A DNA stretch of 64,000 nt from Bacillus massilinigeriensis. GTDB taxonomy: Bacteria > Bacillota > Bacilli > Bacillales > Cytobacillaceae. Below, piece after piece: positions 17,029 to 25,333 of this stretch. Made by a program: the position numbers and the translations under genes. The DNA is taken from the NCBI RefSeq assembly GCF_900117315.1, contig NZ_LT630337.1:118780-182779 (forward strand). Reading direction: 5' to 3'. Every line of letters begins with the position of its first letter. The first letter of the stretch is position 1. The notes under the pieces were generated by a model. That model saw nothing but the letters and a program-made list of their open reading frames with translations. It did no database searches and was not told the origin of the DNA.

Positions 17029-17369
17029 GTCTATTAAAAGATCTTAATATCTTACTCGAACCCATTGGCATTCCCATTGAAACAGGTGTCTTTTCCAAGA
17101 AACCACCTGATGAATACATCGTAATTACACCTATGTCAGATAGGTTGGACTTCTTTGCCGATAATCAGGCCCATTCTGTTATTGAGGAAGCACGGCTGTC
17201 TCTTTTTACGAAAAAGAATTATCAGCCATTAAAAAAACAGCTTACAAAGATTCTGATAAAAGCGGATATAACCATTACAGACAGGCAATATATCGGGTTT
17301 GAGAATGATACGAAATATCATCATTACGCCATTGATGTACTAAAAGAATATGAAATGGAGGAAAGTTAA
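17025..17369 (+). CDS. Tail terminator/completion protein
   Basis: A 114-residue protein in the position of the tail terminator (gp17/gpU-like). It has IPIETGVFSKKPPDEYIVIT near the N-terminus and alternating strands and helices (HSVIEEARLSLFTKKNY...), consistent with the minor tail protein fold. Stops directly before the major tail gene. Confidence 0.75.
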   Translation: MSLLKDLNILLEPIGIPIETGVFSKKPPDEYIVITPMSDRLDFFADNQAHSVIEEARLSLFTKKNYQPLKKQLTKILIKADITITDRQYIGFENDTKYHHYAIDVLKEYEMEES

Positions 17370-18251
17370 ATGGCAACGATCGGATTGGACCGTTTATTTT
17401 ATGCCAAAATCACAGAAGATGAGAACGGCATTGAAACGTGTAGCACTCCTAAAATACTTGCAAAAGCTATGACTGCAGAACTCAGTGTTGAACTCATTGA
17501 AGCCATCCTTTATGCGGATGATGGTGCATCAGAAATTGTAAAGGAATTTAATAGTGGTACATTAACCCTTGGAATTGATGATATCGGCTCTATCGCAGCA
17601 CAAGATTTAACAGGAAGTAAGATTGATAGCAACAATGTAGTGGTTTCGAGAAGTGAAGATGGAGGAAATCCCGTAGCGGTTGGGTTTCGTGCCAAGAAAG
17701 CGAATGGAAAGTATCGATACTTCTGGCTTTATCGGGTTATTTTTAGCATTCCTACAACGAATCTTACGACAAAAGGTGAATCAATTACATTCAGCAGTCC
17801 CACCATAGAAGGTACTGTTTTTAGAAGAAATAAGCTGGACACTGAAAATAAACATCCATGGAAAGCGGAAGTCACAGAAGGGGATAATGGTGTAGCCCAG
17901 GAAACCATTACGAATTGGTTTAGTTCTGTGTACGAACCTAATTTTTCACCAGTGACTCCAACGATTACGATCACCACTCAGCCCGCAGATTTAACGGAGG
18001 TGGTGGCAGGTAGCATTTCTGGTAGTCTGTCAGTGGTTGCAAGCACGAATACTAGTTATCCAGTTACTTATCAGTGGTATGAAAATACAATCAACAGCAC
18101 GACAGGTGGAACCGCTATTAATGGAGAAACGTCAGCGAGCTTTGATATCCCAACGGATCTAATTGCAGGAAGCTATTATTACTACTGCGTGTTGAGTTCT
18201 GTTGGTGCTAGCGCTGTAAAAACGAACGTGGCTACGGTTACCGTATCGTAA
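17370..18251 (+). CDS. Major tail protein with C-terminal Ig-like domain
   Basis: A 293-residue protein. Residues 1-195 are the phi13-type tube protein (GLDRLFYAKITEDENG, GFRAKKANGKYRYFWLYRV, FSSPTIEGTVFRRN). Residues 200-293 are a bacterial Ig-like domain (ITTQPADLTEVVAGSISGSL, YQWYEN, YYYCVLSSVG), a decoration exposed on the tail surface that may bind host sugars. Both parts are in one frame. Confidence 0.9.
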   Translation: MATIGLDRLFYAKITEDENGIETCSTPKILAKAMTAELSVELIEAILYADDGASEIVKEFNSGTLTLGIDDIGSIAAQDLTGSKIDSNNVVVSRSEDGGNPVAVGFRAKKANGKYRYFWLYRVIFSIPTTNLTTKGESITFSSPTIEGTVFRRNKLDTENKHPWKAEVTEGDNGVAQETITNWFSSVYEPNFSPVTPTITITTQPADLTEVVAGSISGSLSVVASTNTSYPVTYQWYENTINSTTGGTAINGETSASFDIPTDLIAGSYYYYCVLSSVGASAVKTNVATVTVS

Positions 18252-18267
18252 AGGAGGATGATGAACA

Positions 18268-18693
18268 TTGGCGAACGAAAAAGTGGATCCTTCAACTGTA
18301 GATGTTGATTTTGCAGCGGAGGAAAGAAGTGCTGTGATCGAAATTGGGGATGATGAATACAAATTGATTTTAACAACCAAGGCGACAAAAGAAATTGCAA
18401 AAAGGTATGGCGGTCTTGAGAATCTTGGAACAAAGCTGATGAATTCAAAGGATTTTGAACTTGCTCTGGATGAAATTGTTTGGCTCATTACGTTATTAGC
18501 CAATCAGTCAATCCTAATTCATAATTTGAAAAATAAAGAGGATAAAAAGGAATTGCTGAAAGAGGACGAAGTGGAATTATTGACGACTCCTTTTGAATTG
18601 GCAGAGTACAAGAATGCGATTATGGCCAGCATGCTGAAAGGCACAAAACGGCATATACAGAGTGAATCAGCAAAAAACGTGGAAGTCGGGTAA
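18268..18693 (+). CDS. Tail assembly chaperone gpG
   Basis: TTG 18268, after AAGGAGG, gives 141 residues, acidic and helical (YKLILTTKATKEIAKRYGGL...), as in gpG-type chaperones that load onto the tape measure. The end of the frame carries a canonical slippery heptamer (18672-18678), after which a -1 frame leads to an extended gpGT product. Position between the major tail and the tape measure genes is diagnostic. Confidence 0.85.
   Translation: MANEKVDPSTVDVDFAAEERSAVIEIGDDEYKLILTTKATKEIAKRYGGLENLGTKLMNSKDFELALDEIVWLITLLANQSILIHNLKNKEDKKELLKEDEVELLTTPFELAEYKNAIMASMLKGTKRHIQSESAKNVEVG
18672..18678 (+). other. Programmed -1 frameshift site A AAA AAC
   Basis: The codons GCA AAA AAC of the gpG frame contain the heptamer A AAA AAC in exact phase, 13 nt before the gpG stop. 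Slipping back one base opens the frame that runs to TAG 18879-18881. The heptamer, its phase and its place at the gpG end all match lambda-style tail chaperone frameshifting. Confidence 0.85.
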
Positions 18694-18881
18694 GCGATGA
18701 AGAGTTGTTTATCCGACTTATTTATTATGGAACCGCTCAGTTAAATCGTAGTGAAGAAGAAGTATGGCTCATGCCGATGGGTTATTTAATGGATTTATGG
18801 GAATGTCATAAGCAGTTTACCGGAATTGCTAAGCCGTTGATGGAAGTATCGATTGATGATGTGATTCCTGTGGGGATCTAG
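18678..18881 (+). CDS. gpT extension of the tail chaperone (frameshift product)
   Basis: After the -1 shift, reading continues CGT GGA AGT and gives about 67 residues (RGSRVSDEELFIRLIYYGTA, then EEEVWLMPMGYLMDLWECHK). No start codon with a ribosome site serves this frame, so it is expected only as the C-terminal part of gpGT. The T domain binds the tape measure or tube subunits during tail assembly. It ends just before the tape measure gene. Confidence 0.82.
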   Translation, partial: RGSRVSDEELFIRLIYYGTAQLNRSEEEVWLMPMGYLMDLWECHKQFTGIAKPLMEVSIDDVIPVGI

Positions 18882-18887
18882 TTCTAT

Positions 18888-18914
18888 TGCACCTAATGCG
18901 GGGTGTATTTTTTT
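18888..18914 (+). terminator. Hairpin-T run upstream of tape measure
   Basis: TGCACC pairs with GGTGTA (one G-T) over a short loop, followed by a run of seven T and ATGCCCAAA. It is the third copy of the hairpin/TTATGCC arrangement. Confidence 0.5.
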
Positions 18915-18941
18915 ATGCCCAAAAAGAGAGGAGGTGGAGTC

Positions 18942-21542
18942 GTGGCTGATAACTTTGGACTTCGAATCGGTGTGGAAGGCGAGAAGGACTTCAAAAATGC
19001 CTTGAGAGATATCAATCAAAATTTCAAGGTGTTAGGAAGTGAAATGAAACTTATCACCGCCCAATTTGATCGACAGGATCAATCCATTGAAGCCCTAACT
19101 GCAAGAAACGGAGCACTCGCAAAGTCAGTTGATGCACAAAAGGACAAAATTAGTACATTAGAGGCGGCACTTAGAAACGCAGCAGATTCATTTGGAGAGA
19201 ATGATAGACGAACACAAAATTGGCAAATTCAACTGAATAACGCTAAGTCTGAACTGATGAAGATGGAGCGAGAACTTGAGAATAACAATCAAGCCATCCA
19301 AGATTTGAATGAAGGATTCAACGATGCTGAAGGAGAAGTTGAGGAGTTTGCTAATGAAGTACAGAATGCAGTGGATCAGACTGAAGATGCTTCTGGTCGA
19401 TTTGAAAAGTTAGGCGGTGTCTTAAAAGGAATCGGTGCAACCATTGGAGCAGCCGTAGCCGCCATTGGAACCGCTGCAGTTGCTACAGGGGCCAGCCTGA
19501 TTAAACTCGGCGATGAGTACAATATGGCTGTCAATCAAATTTCCGCTTCAACTGGTGCAACAGGTGCAGAGCTTGAGGAATTGGGTGAAATTGCCCAAAA
19601 CGTGTACAAGCATAATTTCGGTGACAGCTTGGATGATGTCGCAGTAGGAATTTCAGAGGTACAAAAGATAACCGGACTCATGGGTGAAGAGCTAGAAAAA
19701 GCCACCGAGTCCGGTTTTGCTTTGAGGAAAACCTTTGACTTTGATATGCAGGAATCGGCTAGGGCAGCCAGTGCTCTTATGAAAAACTTTGGCATCTCTG
19801 CAGATGAGGCCTATAACATTATTGCCGTGGGTGCTCAAAACGGTGCCGATAAAAATGGCGATCTATTAGATACCTTGAATGAATACTCCGTTCAATATGC
19901 TTCCCTTGGTCTTAGTGCAGATGAGTTTATCGCTAGTTTAGTAGTTGGAGCAGAAAGTGGTGCTTTCAGTATTGATAAGGTTGGGGATGCTGTTAAGGAA
20001 TTTAATATCCGAGCTAAAGACGGCAGTAAGTCGAGTATGGAAGCCTTCACCGCTCTTGGGTTTAATGCAGAAGAAATGACGAAGCAGTTTGCCCAAGGTG
20101 GGGAAACAGCTAATGCTGCATTCTTTAGTGTCATTCAAAAACTTCAAGAGATTGAAGATCCGCTTCTTAAAAACACAATTGGTGTGCAGCTATTTGGTAC
20201 ACAGTTTGAAGATTTAGAGGCCAGTATACTACCAGTTCTTGGTGGGATAAAGGATAGTACCATCGCGAGTGGAGATGCGTTGGCTCAAATAACAGAGGTC
20301 AAATACGATAACCTAACTGATGGAATAGAGGGCGTAAAACGTTCCTTACAAGGGGTGTTTCTACCAGCAGTAAGTGAAGTTTCTGCTGGAATTACGGATT
20401 TGTTTTCTGGCTTATCGAATGGGATTAATGAAGCGGATGGAGATTTTGAGAAAATTGCAGAAGTGATAGGAGAGACCGTTGCTGGTATAACAGAACTCAT
20501 CACCGAGCAATTGCCTCAGTTCGTTACATTAGGACTTCAAATTATTATGTCTTTAGTTGGTGCAATCGTAGAAAACCTCCCAATGATCATTGATTCTGCT
20601 ATGCAAATCGTGACGACTCTACTCCAAGGGATTATCGAGGCTCTACCTCAAATCACAGAAGGAGCACTTTATCTTGTTCTTAGTTTGGTAGAGGGTATTC
20701 TCTCTAACCTCCCTGCCTTAATTGAAGCGGCTTTAACCATGGTCGTGACCCTTGCAACTGGTATAGGTGAGGCATTACCTAACCTTATTCCATCCATTGT
20801 ATCAGCGATTCTATTAATTGTAGAAACCATCATAAACAATCTCGACATGGTTTTGGAGGCAGCTTTTAAAATTATAGAAGGTTTAGCAGTAGGAATTATT
20901 AATGCTTTACCTAGACTCATAGAAGCACTTCCAGCTATTATTTCATCAATCATTAACTTTATTACCGGGAATCTCCCTAAAATTGTTGAGTTGGGTATTT
21001 CATTGATTATTCAGTTGGCGGCTGGGCTATTAAGAGCAATTCCTCAACTTGTGAGCCAGTTACCACAGATTATTTCTGCAATCATCGTTGGAATTGGAAA
21101 AGCGGCTGTTTCCATTGGACAAGTGGGAGTGAACATTGTACGTGGGCTTTGGAATGGGATTTCTTCCATGATTGGCTGGATAAAAGATAAGGTCAGTGGT
21201 TTTGTCGGTGGAATCGTTAGTAGTGTAAAAGGTGTGCTTGGGATTCGTTCCCCTTCACGAGTTTTTGCTGGAATTGGTGAAAACATGGGTGAAGGGATTG
21301 GTGTTGGATTCTCTGATGCCATGGGCAATGTAGAAAAAGAAATGGAAGGTGCCATTCCTACCGATTTTGATTTAAATATGGACAGCGTGGTTACTGGAGT
21401 TGAAGGGGGTAAGAGCAGTGCATCAGTTGATGTCACGATTCCATTAACGATTGATGGAAATGTGTTAACTCGCATTATTGCTCAGCTTCAATGGAACCAA
21501 AATACAGTGACCGTTAGAAACTTAGGGGTTGCAGGTTCGTAA
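18942..21542 (+). CDS. Tail tape measure protein
   Basis: GTG 18942 follows GAGAGGAGG and gives 866 residues; an in-frame ATG at 18915 is the alternative. Residues 20-130 are coiled coil, then a Gly/Ala-rich hydrophobic segment (GATIGAAVAAIGTAAVATGA) and the phage-minor-tail core (NFGISADEAYNI...). From about 520 to 730 there is a run of related hydrophobic repeats with a LP-x-x-I/L spacing. The C-terminus (FVGGIVSSVKGVLGIRSPSR) is typical. It sets tail length and is ejected with the DNA. Relatively short for the class, so a shortish tail is expected. Confidence 0.93.
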   Translation: MADNFGLRIGVEGEKDFKNALRDINQNFKVLGSEMKLITAQFDRQDQSIEALTARNGALAKSVDAQKDKISTLEAALRNAADSFGENDRRTQNWQIQLNNAKSELMKMERELENNNQAIQDLNEGFNDAEGEVEEFANEVQNAVDQTEDASGRFEKLGGVLKGIGATIGAAVAAIGTAAVATGASLIKLGDEYNMAVNQISASTGATGAELEELGEIAQNVYKHNFGDSLDDVAVGISEVQKITGLMGEELEKATESGFALRKTFDFDMQESARAASALMKNFGISADEAYNIIAVGAQNGADKNGDLLDTLNEYSVQYASLGLSADEFIASLVVGAESGAFSIDKVGDAVKEFNIRAKDGSKSSMEAFTALGFNAEEMTKQFAQGGETANAAFFSVIQKLQEIEDPLLKNTIGVQLFGTQFEDLEASILPVLGGIKDSTIASGDALAQITEVKYDNLTDGIEGVKRSLQGVFLPAVSEVSAGITDLFSGLSNGINEADGDFEKIAEVIGETVAGITELITEQLPQFVTLGLQIIMSLVGAIVENLPMIIDSAMQIVTTLLQGIIEALPQITEGALYLVLSLVEGILSNLPALIEAALTMVVTLATGIGEALPNLIPSIVSAILLIVETIINNLDMVLEAAFKIIEGLAVGIINALPRLIEALPAIISSIINFITGNLPKIVELGISLIIQLAAGLLRAIPQLVSQLPQIISAIIVGIGKAAVSIGQVGVNIVRGLWNGISSMIGWIKDKVSGFVGGIVSSVKGVLGIRSPSRVFAGIGENMGEGIGVGFSDAMGNVEKEMEGAIPTDFDLNMDSVVTGVEGGKSSASVDVTIPLTIDGNVLTRIIAQLQWNQNTVTVRNLGVAGS

Positions 21543-21557
21543 AAGGAGGGCAGTTTG

Positions 21558-22712
21558 GTGATAGAAATTTATGCAGGAAACACATTGATACAAACGATTC
21601 GTAAAGTGATGTCTGCGAATGTAAGAGAAACGCTAGAAGGAGAGTTTACACTATCTTTTACGGTTTTAGCCAAGTCTGCCCTCGCTTTAAAAACAAAACA
21701 ACTGGCAAAGCTAAATGGTCAATATTTTGAAATTGTACAAATCTCAAAGTCATTGCAGGGAAGTCTCCCAGTATGTTCGGTGACTTGTGAACATGTATCG
21801 TACATTTTAAATGATGAGATTTTTAATATAGATGCGTTTGATTTTACAGGAGATCCTGCGGCTGGATTAAATCAGCTATTATCAGGAACTCCTTTTTCCG
21901 CTGGCGCAGTTGATTTTATCGATAGTTACACAATGAAAATTAACCAGGAAGTGTCTAGAAGGGCAGCTCTTATGCAGTACATTGCTATTTTAGGTGGCGA
22001 AATTGAATATAACGGCTATTTAATTAATATCTGTAAACATCGTGGCAGTATGGAATATCAGCCGGTAATGGGTTCAAAAAACGTCACTAATGTATCTGTT
22101 TCCCACGATTCAAGAGAAAATGCATCTTCCTATAATATTTCATTCTTTAAACTATTGAATCTAGCAGTCGGAGATAATGTCCATATTGTATTCAAACCAC
22201 TCGGCATTGATGTGAAAACAAGGATTATCTCCTTGGAATATAACCCTTTCTATCGTTATAACATTCAAGTTGAGGTTGGCAGATACAAACCTAGTATTTC
22301 GGATACATTTTATCGGATAGAAAACTCAATGAACAAAGTGGAAAGCTCTCTGAATGATGTGGGCAGCTCTGTTGATGGTCTTAAGTACCAAATGGACCAA
22401 CTTGGGGTTTCTTACACAATCGTAAAAAATCTAACGGTTGATGCTAGTTTTATAAATGTAACTTATGAAGTGGAAAAAGGAGATACACATCAATTTCATG
22501 CCAAATACAGCTATGCCACTGATGGCAGCGGTAGAATTACGAGCATTACCTTAGAGGATATATTTTCAGAACTGTTATTAAAAGAAGTGTCCACTTTGTT
22601 GGTGGATGCTACGAGATTTGAAATTACGTATGCAGATGGAGAGACGGCAAGTTATAACTATACGACTGATAGTAGTGGTCGGATTACTGGGATTGAAAAG
22701 GTGGTGGGATAG
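21558..22712 (+). CDS. Tail-associated protein, prophage endopeptidase-tail (Tal) family
   Basis: GTG 21558 (7 nt after GGAGGG) gives 384 residues. Residues 1-260 resemble the gp27/Tal-like N-terminal barrel (RETLEGEFTLSFTV, SVTCEHVSYILNDEIF, LGGEIEYNGYLI). A coiled coil (SMNKVESSLNDVGSSVDGLK) and two short repeats with YTTDSSGRIT and YATDGSGRIT follow. The protein caps the tail tip. No distal tail protein (Dit) gene lies between it and the tape measure gene, which is unusual. Confidence 0.78.
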   Translation: MIEIYAGNTLIQTIRKVMSANVRETLEGEFTLSFTVLAKSALALKTKQLAKLNGQYFEIVQISKSLQGSLPVCSVTCEHVSYILNDEIFNIDAFDFTGDPAAGLNQLLSGTPFSAGAVDFIDSYTMKINQEVSRRAALMQYIAILGGEIEYNGYLINICKHRGSMEYQPVMGSKNVTNVSVSHDSRENASSYNISFFKLLNLAVGDNVHIVFKPLGIDVKTRIISLEYNPFYRYNIQVEVGRYKPSISDTFYRIENSMNKVESSLNDVGSSVDGLKYQMDQLGVSYTIVKNLTVDASFINVTYEVEKGDTHQFHAKYSYATDGSGRITSITLEDIFSELLLKEVSTLLVDATRFEITYADGETASYNYTTDSSGRITGIEKVVG

Positions 22713-22715
22713 GGC

Positions 22716-23774
22716 ATGAGTTACCATAGTAATTTTAACAATACACTAGCAATTTGGACTGCTTTTGGAGGCAGGGGTGAACTCATTCTTCCTATCCCCA
22801 CCTTAAGTTGGCAAAGGAAATATTATAACGATTTTGGCTATACCAAGTATGGAAGTGAAACAAGAATTGATGTTCACGATAATGGGAACGCACAGATTGC
22901 TGTGTATCGTGCAAAGACCCCATATATGTCCTATTACAATAAAACCACTGGACAATGGACCGTAGTGAATGTTTCTTGGTGGAATAACGGTGCCCCAGAA
23001 ATTTTATGGGCAGGTGACGGTGTGTTTTTAGCCAAAATTATAGGCTTGGCCAATATTATCGCTTCTTTTGATGGCATCACCTGGTATAATGCTGGCTACT
23101 GTCAAGGAGCGCAAAACTCCATGACCACAGGGGCTTATGATTCTAGTATTGGTTCTGGGGTCGTTAGCTGGTGGTACTATAAGTCTCCCGTATATTACAA
23201 CTTTGCTTCATTAACACAAAGAGTGGCTTGGACTTTGGTAGGAGCGGATGGTTCATCGGTTCCCATCTTTAGTTACATGACCACTCATAAAGGAAAATTT
23301 GTTGGTGTCGTTGGTGGAGATCGTTCTATTGCAGCAGCAAGCACCTCGAGCCCTGGTTCTTGGACCACAACTATTCCAGAGGATTTAAATACATATTACA
23401 TGTATATCCGTTCGGTTCACGATAAGCTTTTCGTCATGAAATATCGATATGTTAGTGGAATTTTTCATGTGAATTTATGTGTCATGAACGATAGTGCTAC
23501 GGAGCTGGCGGAAACAAACCTATCCCATGTTGGAAATCTGGCCAATAACAAAATTCCAAATCCGCAGAACATCATCTGGATGGAAGATTGGGGAAAATAT
23601 GCTCTTTTCAATGAAAGCATGCTATATGTATCAGCTGATGGTCTGAATTGGGAAGGAGTCGAACAACCTGGGTTTACTACTACTAATTCTGATACATTTG
23701 GCGGGGCCGTTTATGTTCCGGGTGACGGATTTTATGTGAAAGCTAGTGGTTATGTGTATTATGCTCCGTATTAA
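22716..23774 (+). CDS. Putative receptor-binding or tip protein, propeller-like
   Basis: A 352-residue protein rich in aromatic and small residues. It has repeated elements of the ISSDG-x-x-W kind (IASFDGITWYNAG, LYVSADGLNWEGVE, TGQWTVVNVSWW), the pattern of beta-propeller blades in phage and cell-wall proteins. Position between the tail tip gene and the lysis gene is where receptor-binding proteins sit. I do not recognise the exact family. Confidence 0.55.
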   Translation: MSYHSNFNNTLAIWTAFGGRGELILPIPTLSWQRKYYNDFGYTKYGSETRIDVHDNGNAQIAVYRAKTPYMSYYNKTTGQWTVVNVSWWNNGAPEILWAGDGVFLAKIIGLANIIASFDGITWYNAGYCQGAQNSMTTGAYDSSIGSGVVSWWYYKSPVYYNFASLTQRVAWTLVGADGSSVPIFSYMTTHKGKFVGVVGGDRSIAAASTSSPGSWTTTIPEDLNTYYMYIRSVHDKLFVMKYRYVSGIFHVNLCVMNDSATELAETNLSHVGNLANNKIPNPQNIIWMEDWGKYALFNESMLYVSADGLNWEGVEQPGFTTTNSDTFGGAVYVPGDGFYVKASGYVYYAPY

Positions 23775-23860
23775 ATAATGAAAATACAGGCGCTTGGTGG
23801 CTCTCTTGTCACAGGCGTCTTTTTATATAGATTAAACAGATCGGAGAGCGAGGGGAGAAC

Positions 23861-25255
23861 ATGGCAATAAAAGAACTTTGGGTAATTTTACAAACTGTAA
23901 TTGCAGCATTGGGCGGTTGGTTGGGGTGGTTTCTTGGTGGCCTAGATGGATTTTTATACGCTCTTATTATTTTTGTCATTGTAGACTATATTACTGGAAT
24001 TATGGTGGCCATTATTAATAAAGAGCTTTCCAGTGAAATTGGTGCTCGAGGGATTTTCAAAAAGATCCTTATTTTTATACTTGTCGGTGTTGCTCATATC
24101 ATTGACAGCCGACTGATTGGTGAGGGCAGTGTTATTCGGACAGCCGTCATCTTTTTTTATCTCTCAAATGAGGGCATCAGCATAATGGAAAACGGATCAA
24201 GAATCGGGCTTCCAATTCCACAAAAATTGAAAGATGTCTTAGCTCAATTACATGGCAAGGGGATGACAAGAATGAAACTAAACGCTAAATATATGACGAG
24301 AAATGATTGTTTTACGGCAGGGAAGAAAATCACACCAAAAGGAATTATGGTTCACTCGACTGCAACTCCTGGTGTGATGGCAGCAGATTGGTTCAGTCGT
24401 TGGAATAAGTCGTACAAGTCGAGTGAAACCAATCGACAGGTTGCTGTTCATGCTTTTGTAGATGACAAAGAAGTATGGCAGTACTTACCTTGGAACCATA
24501 GAGGCTGGCATTGCGGTGGTACAGGGAACAACACTCATATTGGCATTGAAATTTGCGAGCCTGGTGGTTTTTCTTATGGTAAAGGATCCACGATGGTTGG
24601 CTACAATGTTTCAAAGAATGAAGATTATTTTAGAAAGGCTTGGCAGAACGCAGTAGATCTTTGTGTGAGGCTTTGCCGAGAATATGATTTAACTGAAAAG
24701 GAAATTATCTGTCACTCAGAAGGCGCCAAGATGGGTGTCGCTAGTAACCATGGGGATGTCATGCACTGGTTTCCTAAGCATGGGGAAAGTATGAACTCTT
24801 TTCGAGCAGCAGTGAGAGTGGCATTAAATAAAACAAGTGCCCCTGCCGATGTACCATCAGCAATTCAAGTTGGAGATGTGGTGGAAGTGAAAGCATCAGC
24901 AAAATCCTATTATCCCGGCGGGGCATCCATTCCAGCTTGGGTTAAAACAGGTTCCTACCACAAAGTAACCCAAGTTATTTCAAATGGGAAAACGGTCGTT
25001 AAGGGTGGAAAGACCTGTGTTCTACTAGGCAAAAAGGTAGATAAGAAGAATGGTAGAGAATCTGCGGGGATTATGAGCTGGATTGATAAGGATGCTATTA
25101 CGGTAATTAACTCATCAAGTAAAACCGAGAAATCAACAGAAGGAAAGAAATATTATCGAGTACAGGTGGGTGCCTTTTCCAAAAAGGACAATGCAGAGGC
25201 GACACTTAAAAAGCTTAAGACAGCGGGCTTTGATGGCTATATTAAATTCGAATAA
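23861..25255 (+). CDS. Holin fused to N-acetylmuramoyl-L-alanine amidase with SPOR domain
   Basis: One frame of 464 residues. Residues 1-134 are a phage-holin-4 type membrane protein with several membrane segments (ALGGWLGWFLGGLDGFLYAL, FIVDYITGIMVA region, LIFILVGVAHIID). Residues 140-320 are an amidase-2 domain (GIMVHSTATPGV, HIGIEICE, ICHSEGAKMG) with the zinc His residues visible. The end (430-464, YYRVQVGAFSKKDNAEATL) is a SPOR peptidoglycan-binding domain. Holin and endolysin are normally separate genes. ATG 24272 with AAGGGG upstream could give free endolysin from the same mRNA. Confidence 0.88.
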   Translation: MAIKELWVILQTVIAALGGWLGWFLGGLDGFLYALIIFVIVDYITGIMVAIINKELSSEIGARGIFKKILIFILVGVAHIIDSRLIGEGSVIRTAVIFFYLSNEGISIMENGSRIGLPIPQKLKDVLAQLHGKGMTRMKLNAKYMTRNDCFTAGKKITPKGIMVHSTATPGVMAADWFSRWNKSYKSSETNRQVAVHAFVDDKEVWQYLPWNHRGWHCGGTGNNTHIGIEICEPGGFSYGKGSTMVGYNVSKNEDYFRKAWQNAVDLCVRLCREYDLTEKEIICHSEGAKMGVASNHGDVMHWFPKHGESMNSFRAAVRVALNKTSAPADVPSAIQVGDVVEVKASAKSYYPGGASIPAWVKTGSYHKVTQVISNGKTVVKGGKTCVLLGKKVDKKNGRESAGIMSWIDKDAITVINSSSKTEKSTEGKKYYRVQVGAFSKKDNAEATLKKLKTAGFDGYIKFE

Positions 25256-25268
25256 TGGTTCTATTAAC

Positions 25269-25328
25269 TTGATTATTTAGGCCTTTAGAGTGATATATGG
25301 TAGTACCAAATTGATAGAAAGGAGGGCC
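25269..25328 (+). promoter_or_regulatory. TTG-19-GAGTGAT element, copy C
   Basis: TTGATT at 25269 and GAGTGAT at 25288-25294 with a GGTAGTACC inner palindrome. CCTTT (25282-25286) can pair with AAAGG (25318-25322), which is the start of the AAAGGAGG ribosome site of the recombinase at 25334; AGGCC/GGCCT adds to the stem. Confidence 0.6.
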
Positions 25329-25333
25329 TCCAT

